This document shows positions 51,000-64,000 of a stretch of DNA of 64,000 nucleotides, piece by piece; within the stretch, counting starts at the first letter, position 1, and the number at the start of each line of letters is the position of its first letter. Both the position numbers and the translations under genes were made by a program. The DNA comes from Dicaeum eximium. Lineage: Eukaryota; Chordata; Aves; Passeriformes; Dicaeidae. The notes under the pieces were generated by a model. The model was not told the origin of the DNA and searched no databases. It was given only the letters and a program-made list of their open reading frames with translations. The stretch is taken from NCBI GenBank assembly GCA_013396995.1, contig VWZP01010367.1, positions 434,252-498,251 of the forward strand, read 5' to 3'.

Positions 51000-53900
51000 A
51001 GAATCATAGAATTGTTAAGGTTGGAAAAGGCTTTTAAGGTCAGAGTCCAACCATCAACCTGGCACTGCCAAGTCCACCACTAAACCATGTCCCAAAATAC
51101 CACATCTACCTGTCATTTAAATGCTGTCAGGGACAGTGACACAACCACTTCCCTGGGCAGCCCATTCCAATCCCTGACCACCTTTCCAGTGAATAAATTT
51201 TTCCTAATAACTAATTGAATTGTCCTCTAGCACAACTTGAAGCCGTTTCCTCTTCTCCTATCACTTGTTACTTGTGAGGAGAGATCAGCTCCCACCTGGC
51301 TACAAACTCCTTTCAGGCAGTTGTAGACAAAATTAAGGTCTCTCCTGAGCCTCCTCTTCTCCAGGCTTAACAACCCCAGCTGTTCCATCTGTTCCTACTA
51401 TGACTTGCCCTCTAGACCCTTCACCAGCTCCATTGCCCTTCTCTGGATTTGCTCCAGCACCTCAACGCCCTTCCTGAATTAAGGGGCCCAGAACTGGACA
51501 CAGCACTTGAGGTGTGACCTCACCAGTGCCCAGTACAGGGGGACAATCACCACCCTGGTCCTGCTGGCCACACTATTCCTAACACAGGTCAGGATGTCAC
51601 TGGCCTTCCTGGCAACCTGGGCAGGCACTGGCTCACATGTAGCCACTGCTGACCAGCACTCCCGGGTCCTTTTCAATGGGGCCGCTCTGCCCCAGTCTGT
51701 AGCACTGCATGGTGGTGTTGTGACACAAGTGCAGGACCCGTCATTTTGCCTTGTCTAACCTCATACTGTTGGTCTCAGCCCATCAATCCAGCCTGTCTCA
51801 AGATGCCCCTGCAGACCTTCCCACCATCCAGCAGATCAACACTTCCACCTCACTTGATGTCCTCTGCAAACTGACTGAAGGTGCACTCAATTTCTTTGTT
51901 CAGATCATGGATAAAGATATGAAGCAGGACTGACCCCAACACTAAGCCCTGAGGAACCCCATTAGTGAGTGGTCACCAAATGGACTTAGTTTCATTCACC
52001 ATCACCCTCAGGGCCTGGCCAACCAGCCAGTTTCCTATCTAGTGAGGAATACACCCATCCACACCATGAAAAAACAGTTTCTCCAAAAGTGTGCTGTGAA
52101 AAATGGTATCAAAGGCTTAACTAATGCACAGGCAGACAACATGCACAGCCTTTCTCTCATCCATTAGGCAGGTCACCCTGTCATTGAAGGAGACCAGGCT
52201 GGACAAGCAGGACCTGTCTCTCCTAATCTCTGATCCCTCTGGTTGTCCTGCATGTGCCATATGATGATGCTCAAGATGATCTGCTGTGTAACACTGCCCA
52301 GCACCAAGGCCAGGCTGCTAGGCCTCTAGCTCCCCAAATCCTCCTTCTGGCCATTCTTATAGATGGGGGTCAATACTGCCAATTCCCAATCACTTGGGAC
52401 CTCCTCAGTTAGCTAAAACCACTGGTAAACAACTGAAGATGGCTCAGTGAGCTCTTCTGCCAGCTCCCCCAGCACCCTTCGATGGACCCCATATAGCTCC
52501 ACAGACTTGTGTACGTCTAAATTGTATGGGAGGCCATTGACCATTTTCCCTTGGATTATGGGGCCTTCATTCTGTTCCCAACCCTGTCTTCCAGGTCAGG
52601 GGGCTACGTACCCAAAGAACAACTGGTCTTGTCATTAAAGACTGAGGCATTAAGACATTAAGTACCCCAGCTTTTTCCTCGTCTCTTGCCATCATGTTTG
52701 CCCCTGCATCCAATAATGGATTCTGTTGCTGATGTATTTACAAAAACACTTTTCATTGTCTTTCACAGCAGTAGCCAGATTAAGTTCTAACTGGGCTTTG
52801 GCCCTTCTCATTTTCTCACTTCATTACCTCACGACATCCTTGCAGTCCTTTTGAGTTTTCTAATCCTTCTTCCAAAGGTCATGAGCTCCTCTTTTTTTCC
52901 TGATTTTCAGCCAAAGCTTTCTCTTCAGCCACGTCAGACACTTCTCCGTCAGCTCATCTTTCTCAGCACATGGGTACAGCCTGCTATACCTTAAAGACTT
53001 CCTTTTTAAATTATGTTCAGCCTTCCTGAATTCCTTTGTGCCTCAGGATTGCCTCCCAAGGAACACTTTCAACCAGTTTTCTAAGCAGGCCAAAGTATAC
53101 TCTTGGAAGTCCAGTGTAGCAGATCTGCTGCTCCCCTACCCTCCTTACTTCTTCAAGAAACAAAAATTCTGTCATTCCATGATTACTGGGCCCAAGAGGC
53201 CTTCAACCACCACATGACCCATCAGCCCATCCCTGCTCACAAACAACAGGTCCAGCCTGTGCCTTTCATTTCGCTTGCTCACCAGCTGTGTCAAGAACTT
53301 CCACACTCCAGGAACCTCCTAGGCTGTTTCCTCTCCAATGTATTGCATTTCCAGCAGACATCTGGTAAGTTGAAGTCCCCCATGAGAACAAGGGCCAGCA
53401 ATTGTGAGATTTCTCCCAGCTGCTAACAGAATATTTCATCTGCCTCTTCATTCTGCTTGGGAGGCGTACAGCAGACTCCCACCAAAGCCTTGTTGTCCTT
53501 CTCTCTGACTCTTAAAATAAACATTCACCCTACTGACACCACCATTAAACTACAATCAAAACACTCCCCAACATCCAGAGCTACTCCAACATTTTTCCTT
53601 CCTTGACTATCCTTTGTGAAGGGTTTATGGCAATCCACTGCAGCATTCCAGTAGTGCAAGTCATTCCACCATGTTTCCATGATGGCAAGTATTTTATAAT
53701 TTTCCTGCTGCACAACGGCTTCCAGCTCCTCCTGCTTGATGCCCATGCTGAATGCATTGGTGTAAATGCACTTCAGTTGGACTATTCATTACTGCTCTTT
53801 GGGGATGACAAGCCCTAATTCCTACAGTGCTGCCATGGTTTCTAAAAATTCAATAATCCTTGTGTCTTTGCTGCCACATGGATTTCCATCCCCAACCTCC

Positions 53901-54045
53901 TCTCAGGAGGCAGACCAAAGGACCTTGCTATCACAGTACCCCTCAGACAGTGGCATACGGCCCCCAGGTTTATCTGTAGTAAGCCCGGTTTTATTCCTTT
54001 CCTCCTTCAAATCTAGTTTAAAGCTCTTTCATTAAGAGCTACAAC
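51000..54045 (-). mobile_element. CR1 LINE, about 3 kb, nearly whole ORF2 span but inactive
   Basis: Read on the minus strand from about 54045 to 51000. A spacer with CTTTAAACTAGATTTGAAGG leads into the ORF2 start near 53746. The frame at 53746-53525 has KQEELEAVVQQE, the endonuclease motif ETWW and a VALDV stretch. GDFNLPDVCW lies at about 53380-53351. The reverse transcriptase follows, with the active-site stretch at about 51871-51853 reading FAEDIK, so the first catalytic Asp is Glu. The C-terminal part (51676-51479) keeps VPLYWALVRSHLKCC then VQFWAP. The 3' end closes with AGCCTTTTCCAACCTTAACA and ATTCTATGATTCTG, the classic CR1 terminus. Many stops and frameshifts show it is dead. Most avian CR1 copies are a few hundred bases, so this is a long one. 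Upstream sequence to about 54480 (with GAACTTCATGTTGC and a 'CTGGAAGAATCACTATC' stretch) may be the ORF1 tail. Same orientation as VPS13B. Confidence 0.93.
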
Positions 54046-54480
54046 AAATAACTCTACTAGGGCTGCCTTAGAAAAAATATGAGTGAAGGTTTTTAACCAT
54101 CCGGTTTCTACCTTTAAGGTGGATTATCCTCATCTCTCTGTTTTCTGTACCAGGAAGGAAGGCATGATCTCTGAGCTGGGAGCCTAATTTGCTGCCATTG
54201 TGTGAAAAATAGATTCTCCTTCCATCATGGTTTTGAGATAGTGATTCTTCCAGGAAACAGACAAAGTACAATTCATCTCAATTCCACTTGTAACAGAAGG
54301 AAGGAATAAACTACTTGACCAATTGCTGAATTGCTGATCCTTAATTAAGCACCTTTGCAGTCTCACCAACTGCTGTGAGATGATTATGAATATCCCTGGA
54401 TAGATACAACATGGACTTTGTCTGTCTCCAAAGTGCAACATGAAGTTCACACTGCATTACAGATGTTCCAACACGCAAAA
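54046..54480 (-). mobile_element. Possible ORF1-side extension of the long CR1
   Basis: Two overlapping minus-strand frames (54450-54184 and 54271-54068) contain SGIEMNCTLSVSWKNHYLK and IIHLKGRNRMVKNLHS. Their placement just 5' of the CR1 spacer, and a vague likeness to what I remember of the avian CR1 ORF1 tail and its flanking region, suggest that the element continues. No zinc-knuckle or esterase motif is visible, so the boundary is uncertain. Confidence 0.4.
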
Positions 54481-57400
54481 CTGAATGTTCATGCTCTCAC
54501 TCACTTCTTGTCATAGGAGCTTGTACAATTCCTGCAGCAAAAAGAAGAGTGTTTACTTCTATATTTGGTGACTTGGGAAGTGTGAGGATATTAGAGAAAC
54601 AGCTGGCACTTCTAATGAAAAATCTCTGTTTCAAGTATAATGGGATGCACACACTTTGGAACTGTACAAGAATTCGAAGAAAAATTAAAGTTGAACAGGT
54701 AATTTCCTATATGTCTGTCTTTTCAAAGAAAACATTAAATCAAGCCGTGAAGACAAGGAACCTGCCAATGCCATCATCTGCGGAAGACAGACTGTGCAAA
54801 CAGTGACATCCCAGCAGTGCAAAGAGACAGAAATCCTTTTAATATATGGCTTTTACCAGCTATTATACTCTTAAGTCCTTACTGAGCACAAAGGTAGCAG
54901 TTTTGGAATACCACCCACACGTGGTTTACTTTGATATTTTACACATCTTGGGATTATTATTTCATCATTACAAGCAATAATAAGCACAATAAAAGTTAGA
55001 GAAAAATGTATTTTAACAAAGCAAATAAGATCTTCAAAAAAAGTTGGTGTAATCTGTGCAATAAAAGTGTGCAAAAAGCAGACAAATATTCTGATTCTTC
55101 AGTTCCAATAGCTCTAGAAAAGAAAAAGTTTTGAACTGAGGATGTAATGACTACAATAATATTAAACTTGGTTACAATTAAATGATCACACCTCCCTTAA
55201 GACTAAAAATGTAGACAGCATCTAGTAGCTGACATCTCATTTCAACATTTTACAGCTGCTTTAAAGCCTCAAGACATTTGGATGCATGCATGCATCTTAT
55301 TTTCCCAGGATTTCAAAGTCCACATCCAAGCTGCTGCTCAGCCATTATAAATGAGTAATTCAAGTAGGGCATGACTGTTTCTTGTATTAACTTGATAAAG
55401 ATGTTTCAGTCAAAGTGCATCAACAGTTGTGTTAAGTCATCCTTTTCACAGGCTTATACTTTGCTTTTGTTACCAGTGATAAAAAAAGAAGCATTTTTGG
55501 CTTCAAATTATAATAAAAGTTTTTACACTAAACATAATTAGTATTATGACTATTATATTTTATTACTTCTGTTTTGAAAAATATAAATATGCCTAAATTA
55601 TTTCATTTTGTAATTAAAAATAATTTAATCAACTGACTGCAACTTGTATTAAATTTTCATTTTATTAGTTTAGACATGCAACTGCTTAAAGGACTGGTAT
55701 GTGCCCCTGAAAATACACATCTGTTTTCAGAAAATTACATTTTATCTGTAAGATTTTCTAAAAGTTGGTTTTAAACTACACTTATAACAGGTTAATTTTA
55801 AGCTTATCATTGAATAATGAATTTATTATGAAACATGTATGAAAGAAGTATTTTGCAATAATTTTACTGTCTGAAAAATATTAATCCAGGGCTTGGGCTA
55901 ATACATCTTTCAAATATTATAAAGATAGTTTGAACACATTTCATTTTCTTGTACAAATCTTCAGGTAAGAACCTGAAAGAAGATGTGCTCAATACTGAAT
56001 TCTTTTTCTCTTATGATAGCAGGGACATAAGAGAGCTCAAAAGTACAGAAGAGGATTCATATTCTTATTTCATTAATTTATTTCTATTGAATACATGACC
56101 AAACATGAACATAGTTACACTAAAAGTAAGAATATGCTGTACATATAATTCATGAAAAGCCCAAAGCATAAAATATGTGCTTTATCAACTTTTATATAAA
56201 CTGGACATCTGACTGATTACATCTATGCCATGGACATATAGAAGAGAAAAGAATACTGTCTAAAAGTGATGATCCATCACCATATGTGCTCCATAAACCT
56301 GCTCACTAATGCTGAGCCAGATACTGTATTTAATAATTCTTATATTCATCATATATTCTCTTAATTTTCAAAGTATTGTTTCTATTTACAAAATTTCCAT
56401 TATTTTCCCCACTTTAAGGGGGAAAACCCCTGTGATAACCAAGCCAGTTCTAATATCATACTTTATATTGTATTTACACAATACTTGTTTAGGGTTTAAT
56501 TATTTTTTATTCCAAAAGTAAAACAAGCATAGGTACTTTTGAGGGCAGCAGGAGATAAGAAGAGGCAGTCAGCCACTTGATTGTTTATTCAGATTATTAA
56601 TTCAAAGATTTATTATTAATTAGATATCTGAATAAACTTTATTTTCATTTATTTTTTGCATCGTATTATTAGAGCATGGCCTTTTTTCCACTGGCATGAC
56701 AGTTATAAACACTGAAATTCAAAGAGACACTGCTCAAACTCTGGTCAGTCTGACTTCTTTCACATCAACCTTCCCAAAGCCAGCGGTCTATTTTTCCAAG
56801 ATTCCTGGATATGAGGCAGCATAGCCAAAGATATTTCTTCAGCTTGGCACAAACCCCAGATGAGCAGCCCCAGAAGCTCTACAGTGACAGATGGTGAAGC
56901 CAGGCTAAATGTGTAAGAGTTGGTAGATGCAGGCAAGCTCTTACTGTAAATGAAATGTTTGGAACTCCCCATCCCTTCCATTCACATTTTCAGAGCACCC
57001 ATTCATTGCATAACCATAAAATGTTCCCATAAGTTCAGAGAGTAGAAGCCCAAAATTATTTGCTATTCTGCAAATACACAGTTTTCTAAATCTTCTAGGG
57101 GAAAAAAAAAATCACTTTTTTTTTCCAGATCTGTCTACTTCACCTTGAAAATACATCAGAAATTAGGAAAATGCTTACGAAAGCCAGAGCATTCACTAAT
57201 GTGCTGTGCTGTAAGTGGTATCAACAATTTGCAGCACAAATGAGTGTGGATGGAAACTCAGAAGTCAGGTCAGCAAATTACTTTGCTCTGGCATATGTTT
57301 GTCTTAACTGAACTGGCTGCAAGGCTAGGGCAATACCTAAAATCTTCTCTTTCAGACATGACTTCTGAAAAACAAATAGCTTTTTTTTCCTTTTCAAAAT

Positions 57401-59160
57401 GCCTTTTCCTCTACTGAAGAGTGTAAATCAGATTAAAGTTAAGAATTAAAAATATTTAGCTATTTAATTAAACTATATATCCACTCTAATCCTACCACTG
57501 CATTTCTCAAATAGATTTAGCATTCCATGTGATACTGAGAATGTCAGGATAACCTCAAATATATCACATTTGAGTTCGAATTTGCTGTACTTAAAGCCTG
57601 TTACACAGAGATACTCAACATTAATGGCTCACATAATGCTAGTTTTAGCTGTTAACTAGAACTGAAAGGTTACACAGTGCACCGTTTTCCTAATATCAGT
57701 TCTAAGTACTTCTGCCACCTTACACAAGTACATCTTATGTATCTTGAACACATTAGTTCTATTTGAGTGCACAGGTAAAATGAAATCGGCTCACACAGCC
57801 CAGGAATGATTAAATGGTCTAAAGGTTACAAGTGAATAATAGTTCCTGCAGTATTAATTTTTATACAGTTTGCAGATTTCTGGTAACAATAGACACTGCC
57901 CTTGAGAAGCTTCACAGCACATGAGAAAAATAGAACTAATTTGAATGTTTCCAAAGTTGTACACCTTAAAGATCATCTGTCTGTTCAAAATTACTTCAGT
58001 TTGGTCAGCTATAGGAGTCTGTCCTAGAGGTTATCTAGTTGAATTTTTAAAAAAAACCAAAAAAACCATTAAAATTCTAACCTGCTTTGCTTAATCCTGA
58101 CTGTGAACTGTTGCTTTCTACATAAAACCAGCTCTTCAGTCACTTGGTAGTGGCCCAGCTTTAATTGCTGACCACAACTGGCTATTCATAACATAATAAG
58201 AAGGAATTTCTGTGGGAATTTCTGAGCAGTAATGTTTGGGTAGAAAGGAACAATGTAGTTGAATATTCACTCTGACTGCATCCTAAATCAGAAAAATGAG
58301 ACTGTTAGTACATTTGTATTATAACCAGAACACTGGAATCTTGGGAGTGACCTGTAGCTTTTTTTAAAACTGCTACAGAGCTGAACCATGAAAATTACTG
58401 AAACAAAAAAATTCAGATTAGGAACAAATATATTTCTATATATAATAATTTCTGTATTAAAAATTACTTCATTTAGTGCTGTTTTTATCAAATGTGCTGT
58501 TATTTAATTATCTGTTACTAAAATTTAAAAAAACTGAAGCTGACCTAGTCAAAATGCATTTACAATTTACCACCAAGAGTCTACTGATTTTCAGTCATAT
58601 CTATTTGGCATTTCATTACATGAATCATTTACATCACTAAAGAGGCAGTGAGAGCAATACAATTCAATTATAAAACCTGGAAATAGTTTAGACACTATTT
58701 GAAAATAAACAGTTACAGTCCCTTATGACCATGTCTGGGAAGTGTCCAAATGGAAGTTAAAGATCCCATGGCGTTTTTTCAAAACGGGAGGGAACTATCC
58801 CAATATGCTGGCCAACATATATTTTCTCAATTAAAAACAGATTTCAGTGTCCAAAGGTATGTGTCAGCAATTGCTGAGAGCCTATACCTGTCATGTTTTC
58901 AAAACACTTCAAAACAACAGTAAGCATCTAGTCACCTTGCTGAATAATGCTTTTCCAGATGCTATAAGTGGGAAAGGTAAATGCATTTTCATAAATAAAG
59001 GACGCACAGCTACATTAGCCTCTACCATTATGAAAATAGAAATTACCATTTGAACACACATGTATATTTTTTTTTCAATAACAGAAGTGTTAAATATGAC
59101 TTTGGTGGCCATATGGAACACTTTGATGCTGCCAGATTTTAAAGTGAACAGAAATCCAAT

Positions 59161-59182
59161 GGCACACACATGCACACACACA
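59161..59182. repeat. Short interrupted (CA)n microsatellite
   Basis: GGCACACACATGCACACACA followed by CA; two short CA runs split by TG. Confidence 0.85.
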
Positions 59183-62100
59183 AAATAAAGGTAGCAGAAA
59201 AAATCTCATATCTGCCATTCCCTAACTTCTACACATTTAATGACTTGAAAGTTTAAAAAAGAATAGTCTTTTCAACAACTTTTTTGTAACTTTTTTGTTA
59301 CTTTTACAGAATTTTCTAGGTTATGATCTTTTTAAAGAGAAGCTGGAGAGATTTCTTTTATGTACGTTAAAGCCTGCATACCTCTTACTACCCACCATTC
59401 AAGAGCTCAAATCTTTAATTGCGAATACTGAAGCTCAAACTCCTATCCCAAGAACTACAAGATCAGCTACACTATCTACAGGCAGAACACTGTTATCCTG
59501 AGTTAAAAGAAAAGAAAGAGTCAGACAAAGAGTTTTTACACAAAAGCTATAAATCCAGATGAGATGCAGGCTTTCCAGTTCCCTCAGTCACATATTTCCC
59601 AGTGCAATGTCTAAGGCTCCTGCCATTTGGAGTTGAGTCCCCATCTTCACAGTGACTTGTTCTTATTTTGCCCAAACTCTTAATCTTAAGTGATTCTATT
59701 AAGAAAAAAAAAATTGGTAAAAAGGCAAAAGTGCTTCTTTGACTAAAGATATTCCCCAACTTCCACGGTGCAGCTGAACAGTACATCTCAAAGTCAGTCA
59801 GGATTGAAAGGGTTCAGGGAACTCAACTACAGAGGCTAACTTCCTAACAACTTGCACGGCAATGTAGGTTTTTCCCCTTTTCTCTTTTTTAAAGTAAGAT
59901 TTTACAAAACTCAGAATCCCATTTAGTCGCAATGTCAGAATTTTAGAACACATGTATTGCTGAAGGATTTATGGCATATTGAGAGAAACAGACCACAACA
60001 TAAGCAAAGAGATGAAAACACCTCTTCCCCAAGAGGATTCGCAGAATTACTTGAGGGAAAGTTGAACAAGCTGTCTTATTCTTGAATTGTGCAATTACCT
60101 TTCTATAACCAGAACTTACTGGCAGTTGCCAGATTTATGCAACTCACTGGAAGCAGTCAATCTAGTTAGCATAATATGGTACATCCCTCCTGCTGCTACT
60201 CCTATGGACATGAATTCTACAACTGCAGCCAGCAGAGGAACAGACTGCACTTGAGGACAAGTTTACTTCTCTCTTAGAGAAAGTACTAAGTGCTGGATCT
60301 TTGTAAGACAGTAGATGCAGTGGTGATCCAAGCTTGGAAAAATATTTGATATTTAACATGGTTGTAGTGTACAACATACTGAGGTTGTGAGGGTAATGGC
60401 AGAGGATGGAGTGCACACAAACTGGTGAATGTTAAAAGAGTGTTTTATTTTCTCTTCCTTGGTATTGCTTATTGATTCCTTGGCATTTAGCACTGTTACC
60501 AACCTGCTCCTCCCCACATCATTCTCCCATCCTGAATTGCTCAGCAGTACCACCATGTGCTGCCCTTGCCTCAATTTCAGCAAAACTTAAGATGTCAGAC
60601 ATTTTCTTTGTTACACTCAACTAATTGCAAAATCACCAGAGAGAAAGGGAGAGAGAAATTGCATTACCACAAAATACTTCTGCCCACAAATTCTGTCAGA
60701 AAGAAAACTTCCAAATATAGCCTTGCAGTTCAGGCAGTTGAACTGCTATTTTAACTCAGATTTTGAAAACTACAGGACAGTGCCAGAAATTTTTTCTAAA
60801 AATGTATACTTATCGAATTTAAATCCACCCTTCAAAATAAGCCTACATGAATCCTGTGTTTTCAGTAACTCATACTATTAACATTTATATTTTTCCAAAG
60901 AAAAATATAGGAATAAATCAGATTTTAAAAGCAATTAAGAGGCTATAAATGCTGTGCACTGCCTGAGCACAGTTCTCATAAGACCAGAGTCCTGGCAACT
61001 ATCATAATCCTTTTGAAATTGTGCATATTAAGATTAAAGATCACTTTGTTCCTCTATTCCCACAACTAGTTGGTATGGTAAAAAGATCAGTCTCCTAGTT
61101 TTATATGTAACATCTTTAACATTTGCTCTCCTTTCTGTGCATGTGATTAAATGTAACATTTTGAAATCCCAAAGTTCTGAGAAAAACATAAATCCTTGTC
61201 CACAGCTGCTGTTTGACTCTGGAAACACATGCATTTTCTTTTCAAGCATCTACCATCAAAAAATCCCAAAGGACTTGAACTGGAGAACACCTGCATCTCT
61301 TCATTTAGTTCCAATAACAGAGTCTAAACTTCAAAATTACAAAAATAGATGCTATGTTCAGCTGCAGTTACATTCTCCCCCTAATTCCCGTGAACAAAAA
61401 TGCTAAGAGCATGAAATCATTCAGGCAAGCTCTGTCATCGAGAGGATAAGATTTTTTGCACCAGAAGCCCAGTGGGAACTTGATAGAAAACTGGCAACAA
61501 TTACAGATAAAGTACATAGTGAAATCCTCAGGGAGAGAAAAGGAAATGTAATAAGATAGATGGGTATAATTTTTACACATTTATGTCCAAACCACAAATG
61601 TGAATTGTCTTTAATTACTCCAATATACTAACCATTTTTATTCATTCATTGTGTTAAATCTTTCCAAAATACTTCAAAATTAGACTATGCATTCTCTTCT
61701 ACTAGGATTTTTTACTTATTTACTTTCTACCACAAGAACTCAGTTAAATTAGATGAGAACCTTAAAAATATAATTGTTTCAGCTTCAAAATTCAGACTAA
61801 TATCCTTAGTGCAAGCAGTCAAAATTAAATTTAAAAATATGTTAATGACATGCTTCCTTAACTGCAAAAAAGGGGAAGTTGGGGGGCATATGTAGGTGTA
61901 TATGCATAAAACCAAACTTATCTCTAATCTGTCACCTCCTTTCTATTAAGTTCTAACAGATAAAAATCAGATAGTTTACAATAATAAAAAAGTTTATGGT
62001 CTTGCTGGTACAACTTCTATGGCAATTTTTTCATACTTGAAGATATTATTTCTTCAGTTATTTTTTCCTTTTGGTGTGGGAAGGGGGTGAATGGAGTAAT

Positions 62101-62439
62101 CTTATCTAAATCAAAATACTGATAGAGGAAAAAAATCTAAAGGTTCTGGAAGTTTCAGAAACATATCACTTAAACAAGAAATACCAACTTTTATGAGGTT
62201 TAATGTTTGCTCTTCAACCTTTATGCAGCTTTGACAAATTAGAGAAGCCTTCCCACTCTTGCTTTGCTCCACTGAGTGTACAAATGTAACACAAATGAGC
62301 ATGATATTAATACAAGTACTTTTGTTAACTCCCTTATTTCACTGCTGCATTATTGACTATTTAAGCTGATCTCAGAAAAAACTTTATTAATTGTACTTTT
62401 TATTTCTGTTCCTCTTGATTTATCTGTAATAAAGCTGTC

Positions 62440-62660
62440 CATACACTGGCTGTGCACGCACTCCCAATTAATCAATATGGCAAACCAAATAGAGCTTAAT
62501 CAGCTCACCTCATCTATTCAACAGCTGCTCATAATTAAGCACTAACACCAGCATTCGTTTTGAAACCCTCCTCTCTCAAAGGCCAGGCGAAACAAACAAG
62601 GTCTGCAGCCTGCTCCCAAGGTTAATAAAGCCAGGGTTATTTCAGAGAAAGCGTAAGAAG
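62440..62660. promoter_or_regulatory. Possible conserved non-coding enhancer-like block
   Basis: A non-coding stretch (stops in all frames) of higher complexity than its surroundings. It has repeated homeodomain-type cores: CAATTAATCAATATGG (62465-62480), GCTTAATCAGC (62494-62504) and CATAATTAAGC (62530-62540). It also has a CAGCTG E-box (62522-62527) and CpGs in GCACGCACTCC, GCATTCGTTTTG and CCAGGCGAAAC. This texture is common in vertebrate developmental enhancers. No expression or alignment evidence is available here. Confidence 0.25.
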
Positions 62661-64000
62661 ACTTTCCCAACCCTGGGGTAATGGAATAATCTCCTCTCTT
62701 GTATGTATTTTATATGCTGCAGTTTTAAGACTGAGGAGCATATTCACTGATTTTTACAACTATGCATCAAGATACCTGGGGCAATTTTTCATGCAACCGA
62801 AGTATCCAAAATTTAAATCACAGCATTCAGACTTCTATTTAAGGACTAAGCAAAATCATATTTATATTCTTTGTCCCTAAATACTTCCTTTGCCATAGAT
62901 GTATCAGTTTTCCACGTGATAATGACGCTTCATGCATCAAACAGTAAAACACTTCTGACAGAAGTATATGCACTTGTTTTATACTTGTTATACACTGTAC
63001 ATGCTACACATCACATGCTCTAAATGCTGCCCTTTTTGAAAGTACACCTTAGAGCTTTTTCCTTTGATGGTTGTACTCAACGCAGGATGGTACTGCTAGA
63101 ACCATATTCTTTTTCTTCTTCCAGTCAACAGCACAAGTGAAATAGCGAAAAGGAAGATACTAGTGTCAAATTGTAAATATATCCTCAAACTTTGCAGGGC
63201 CACATAGAGACAAGCAGTAAAAGGACGTCACACAACCATCCTGATCACCCTTGATCATATGATTCAAGACAGTAGACAGTTGCTGATGCAATAAGGAGAG
63301 GAGGAGGGACAGTCCCCTCCTCGTTCTCTGGGTAAATATGCTCTGATTTATTCAAGAATCTCATGCCATTTGCACAACCTCCTCCTTAGCATTTTATACT
63401 CAAACAGCTGCTTTGATTTTTGATCAAGTTGTTTTCCATTCAATTTAATGAATTAATTAGTCCAAATTCCTACTACAGAACATTATATGCAACATTATTA
63501 GAAAAAATTTCACAAACAGCCCAACTGCACAATCACCTCCAGTAGTACAGCTTTAAAAAATCCTTTTACTCCCAAGGGATGAGTTTTCTTCTGTGAAATT
63601 ATCCAGTATAGCTTTTTAAACTCCCAGAAGTGACTGCAACTGATGGCAAATGCATTTTTATGCTCTCAAAGCACTTCATGTTTTCCCTACATGTAATTTT
63701 CACAGTAGTAATGAAAATGATAGCCATATCTCCTGTATTAAAATTGCCCCAGTGTCTTCAGCAAGTATTTGAAAGCAAAAGCTTTTGCTTTGCTGATCCT
63801 TTGTATAGAACCTTGAGACAACTGAAACATTAATTACTCCTGGTTGAATTTATGCTAAAAAGAATTTAAATCATTTGCAGTATGCCATTCTTCCTGTTGA
63901 ATGAGACCAAACCTTTCGCAAATCAGTCAGCTTTTTCCTCTCATTTGTCACTTCTCTGCAGGTGCCACCTTAAAGATCTAGAGGAGCAGAGCTAGAGCCT

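Larger units (their letters stand above)
8613..64000 (-). other. VPS13B: Large VPS13B intron (intron 19 equivalent), open to the right edge
   Basis: From the acceptor at 8613 to the right end of the window I find no further VPS13B exon. The expected upstream exon should end near a human-like motif PQYIDYCHNSG, and I did not find it on the minus strand by eye. The simplest reading is one intron of at least 55.4 kb. This is in line with the very large introns of this gene in other vertebrates, although the exon could have been missed. The intron carries the transposons and repeats listed separately. Confidence 0.7.
54481..64000. other. Intron stretch to the right edge, mostly unrecognised
   Basis: AT-rich sequence with a (CA)n-like run at 59161-59182 and a candidate conserved block at 62440-62660. 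No exon with VPS13B likeness, CR1 piece or RNA gene was found. All frames here are under 101 codons and have no domain signature. Confidence 0.5.

Noticed and set aside
51507..52638. Several plus-strand frames of 60-83 codons within the long CR1
   Set aside because: These are the reverse strand of CR1 ORF2 and the 3' region, not genes.

Overview
This is an AT-rich vertebrate genomic window, almost certainly from a bird. It holds four CR1 retrotransposon pieces with avian-type 3' ends, and two exons on the minus strand that read as VPS13B (COH1), the Golgi bridge-like lipid transfer protein behind Cohen syndrome in humans. Both exons lie at the left end. A complete 110-nt exon is at 8503-8612, and the next exon downstream in the gene is at 1-124 and runs off the window. 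They join in phase 0 to encode a continuous stretch that I place near residues 940-1020 of the human protein (exons 20 and 21 in human numbering as I remember it).

Layout, left to right on the plus strand and so 3' to 5' for the gene: exon 21 (partial, 1-124); an 8.4 kb intron (125-8502) with an unidentified pseudogene-like block at about 1741-2410; exon 20 (8503-8612); then at least 55.4 kb of what looks like one intron (8613-64000) with no further exon that I could recognise. That intron carries a GC-rich block with overlapping ORFs beside a candidate solo LTR (11430-12502), a short CR1 (16481-16728), a 1.5 kb CR1 fragment in the plus orientation (34991-36460), a CR1 3' tip (42963-43055) and an unusually long CR1 of about 3 kb in the minus orientation (51000-54045, possibly to about 54480). 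Simple repeats, small hairpins and short tandem duplications are scattered throughout. A few blocks that stand out from the AT-rich background (25380-25500, 42370-42640, 62440-62660) could be conserved regulatory elements, but only cross-species alignment would show this.

No complete gene, tRNA, rRNA, CRISPR array or operon is visible. Most open frames above 60 codons look like chance or transposon-derived frames. I found no convincing new biological system. The items most worth a second look are the 11.4-12.5 kb block, the block at 1.7-2.4 kb, and the possible cryptic terminal exon at 22.44-22.57 kb.
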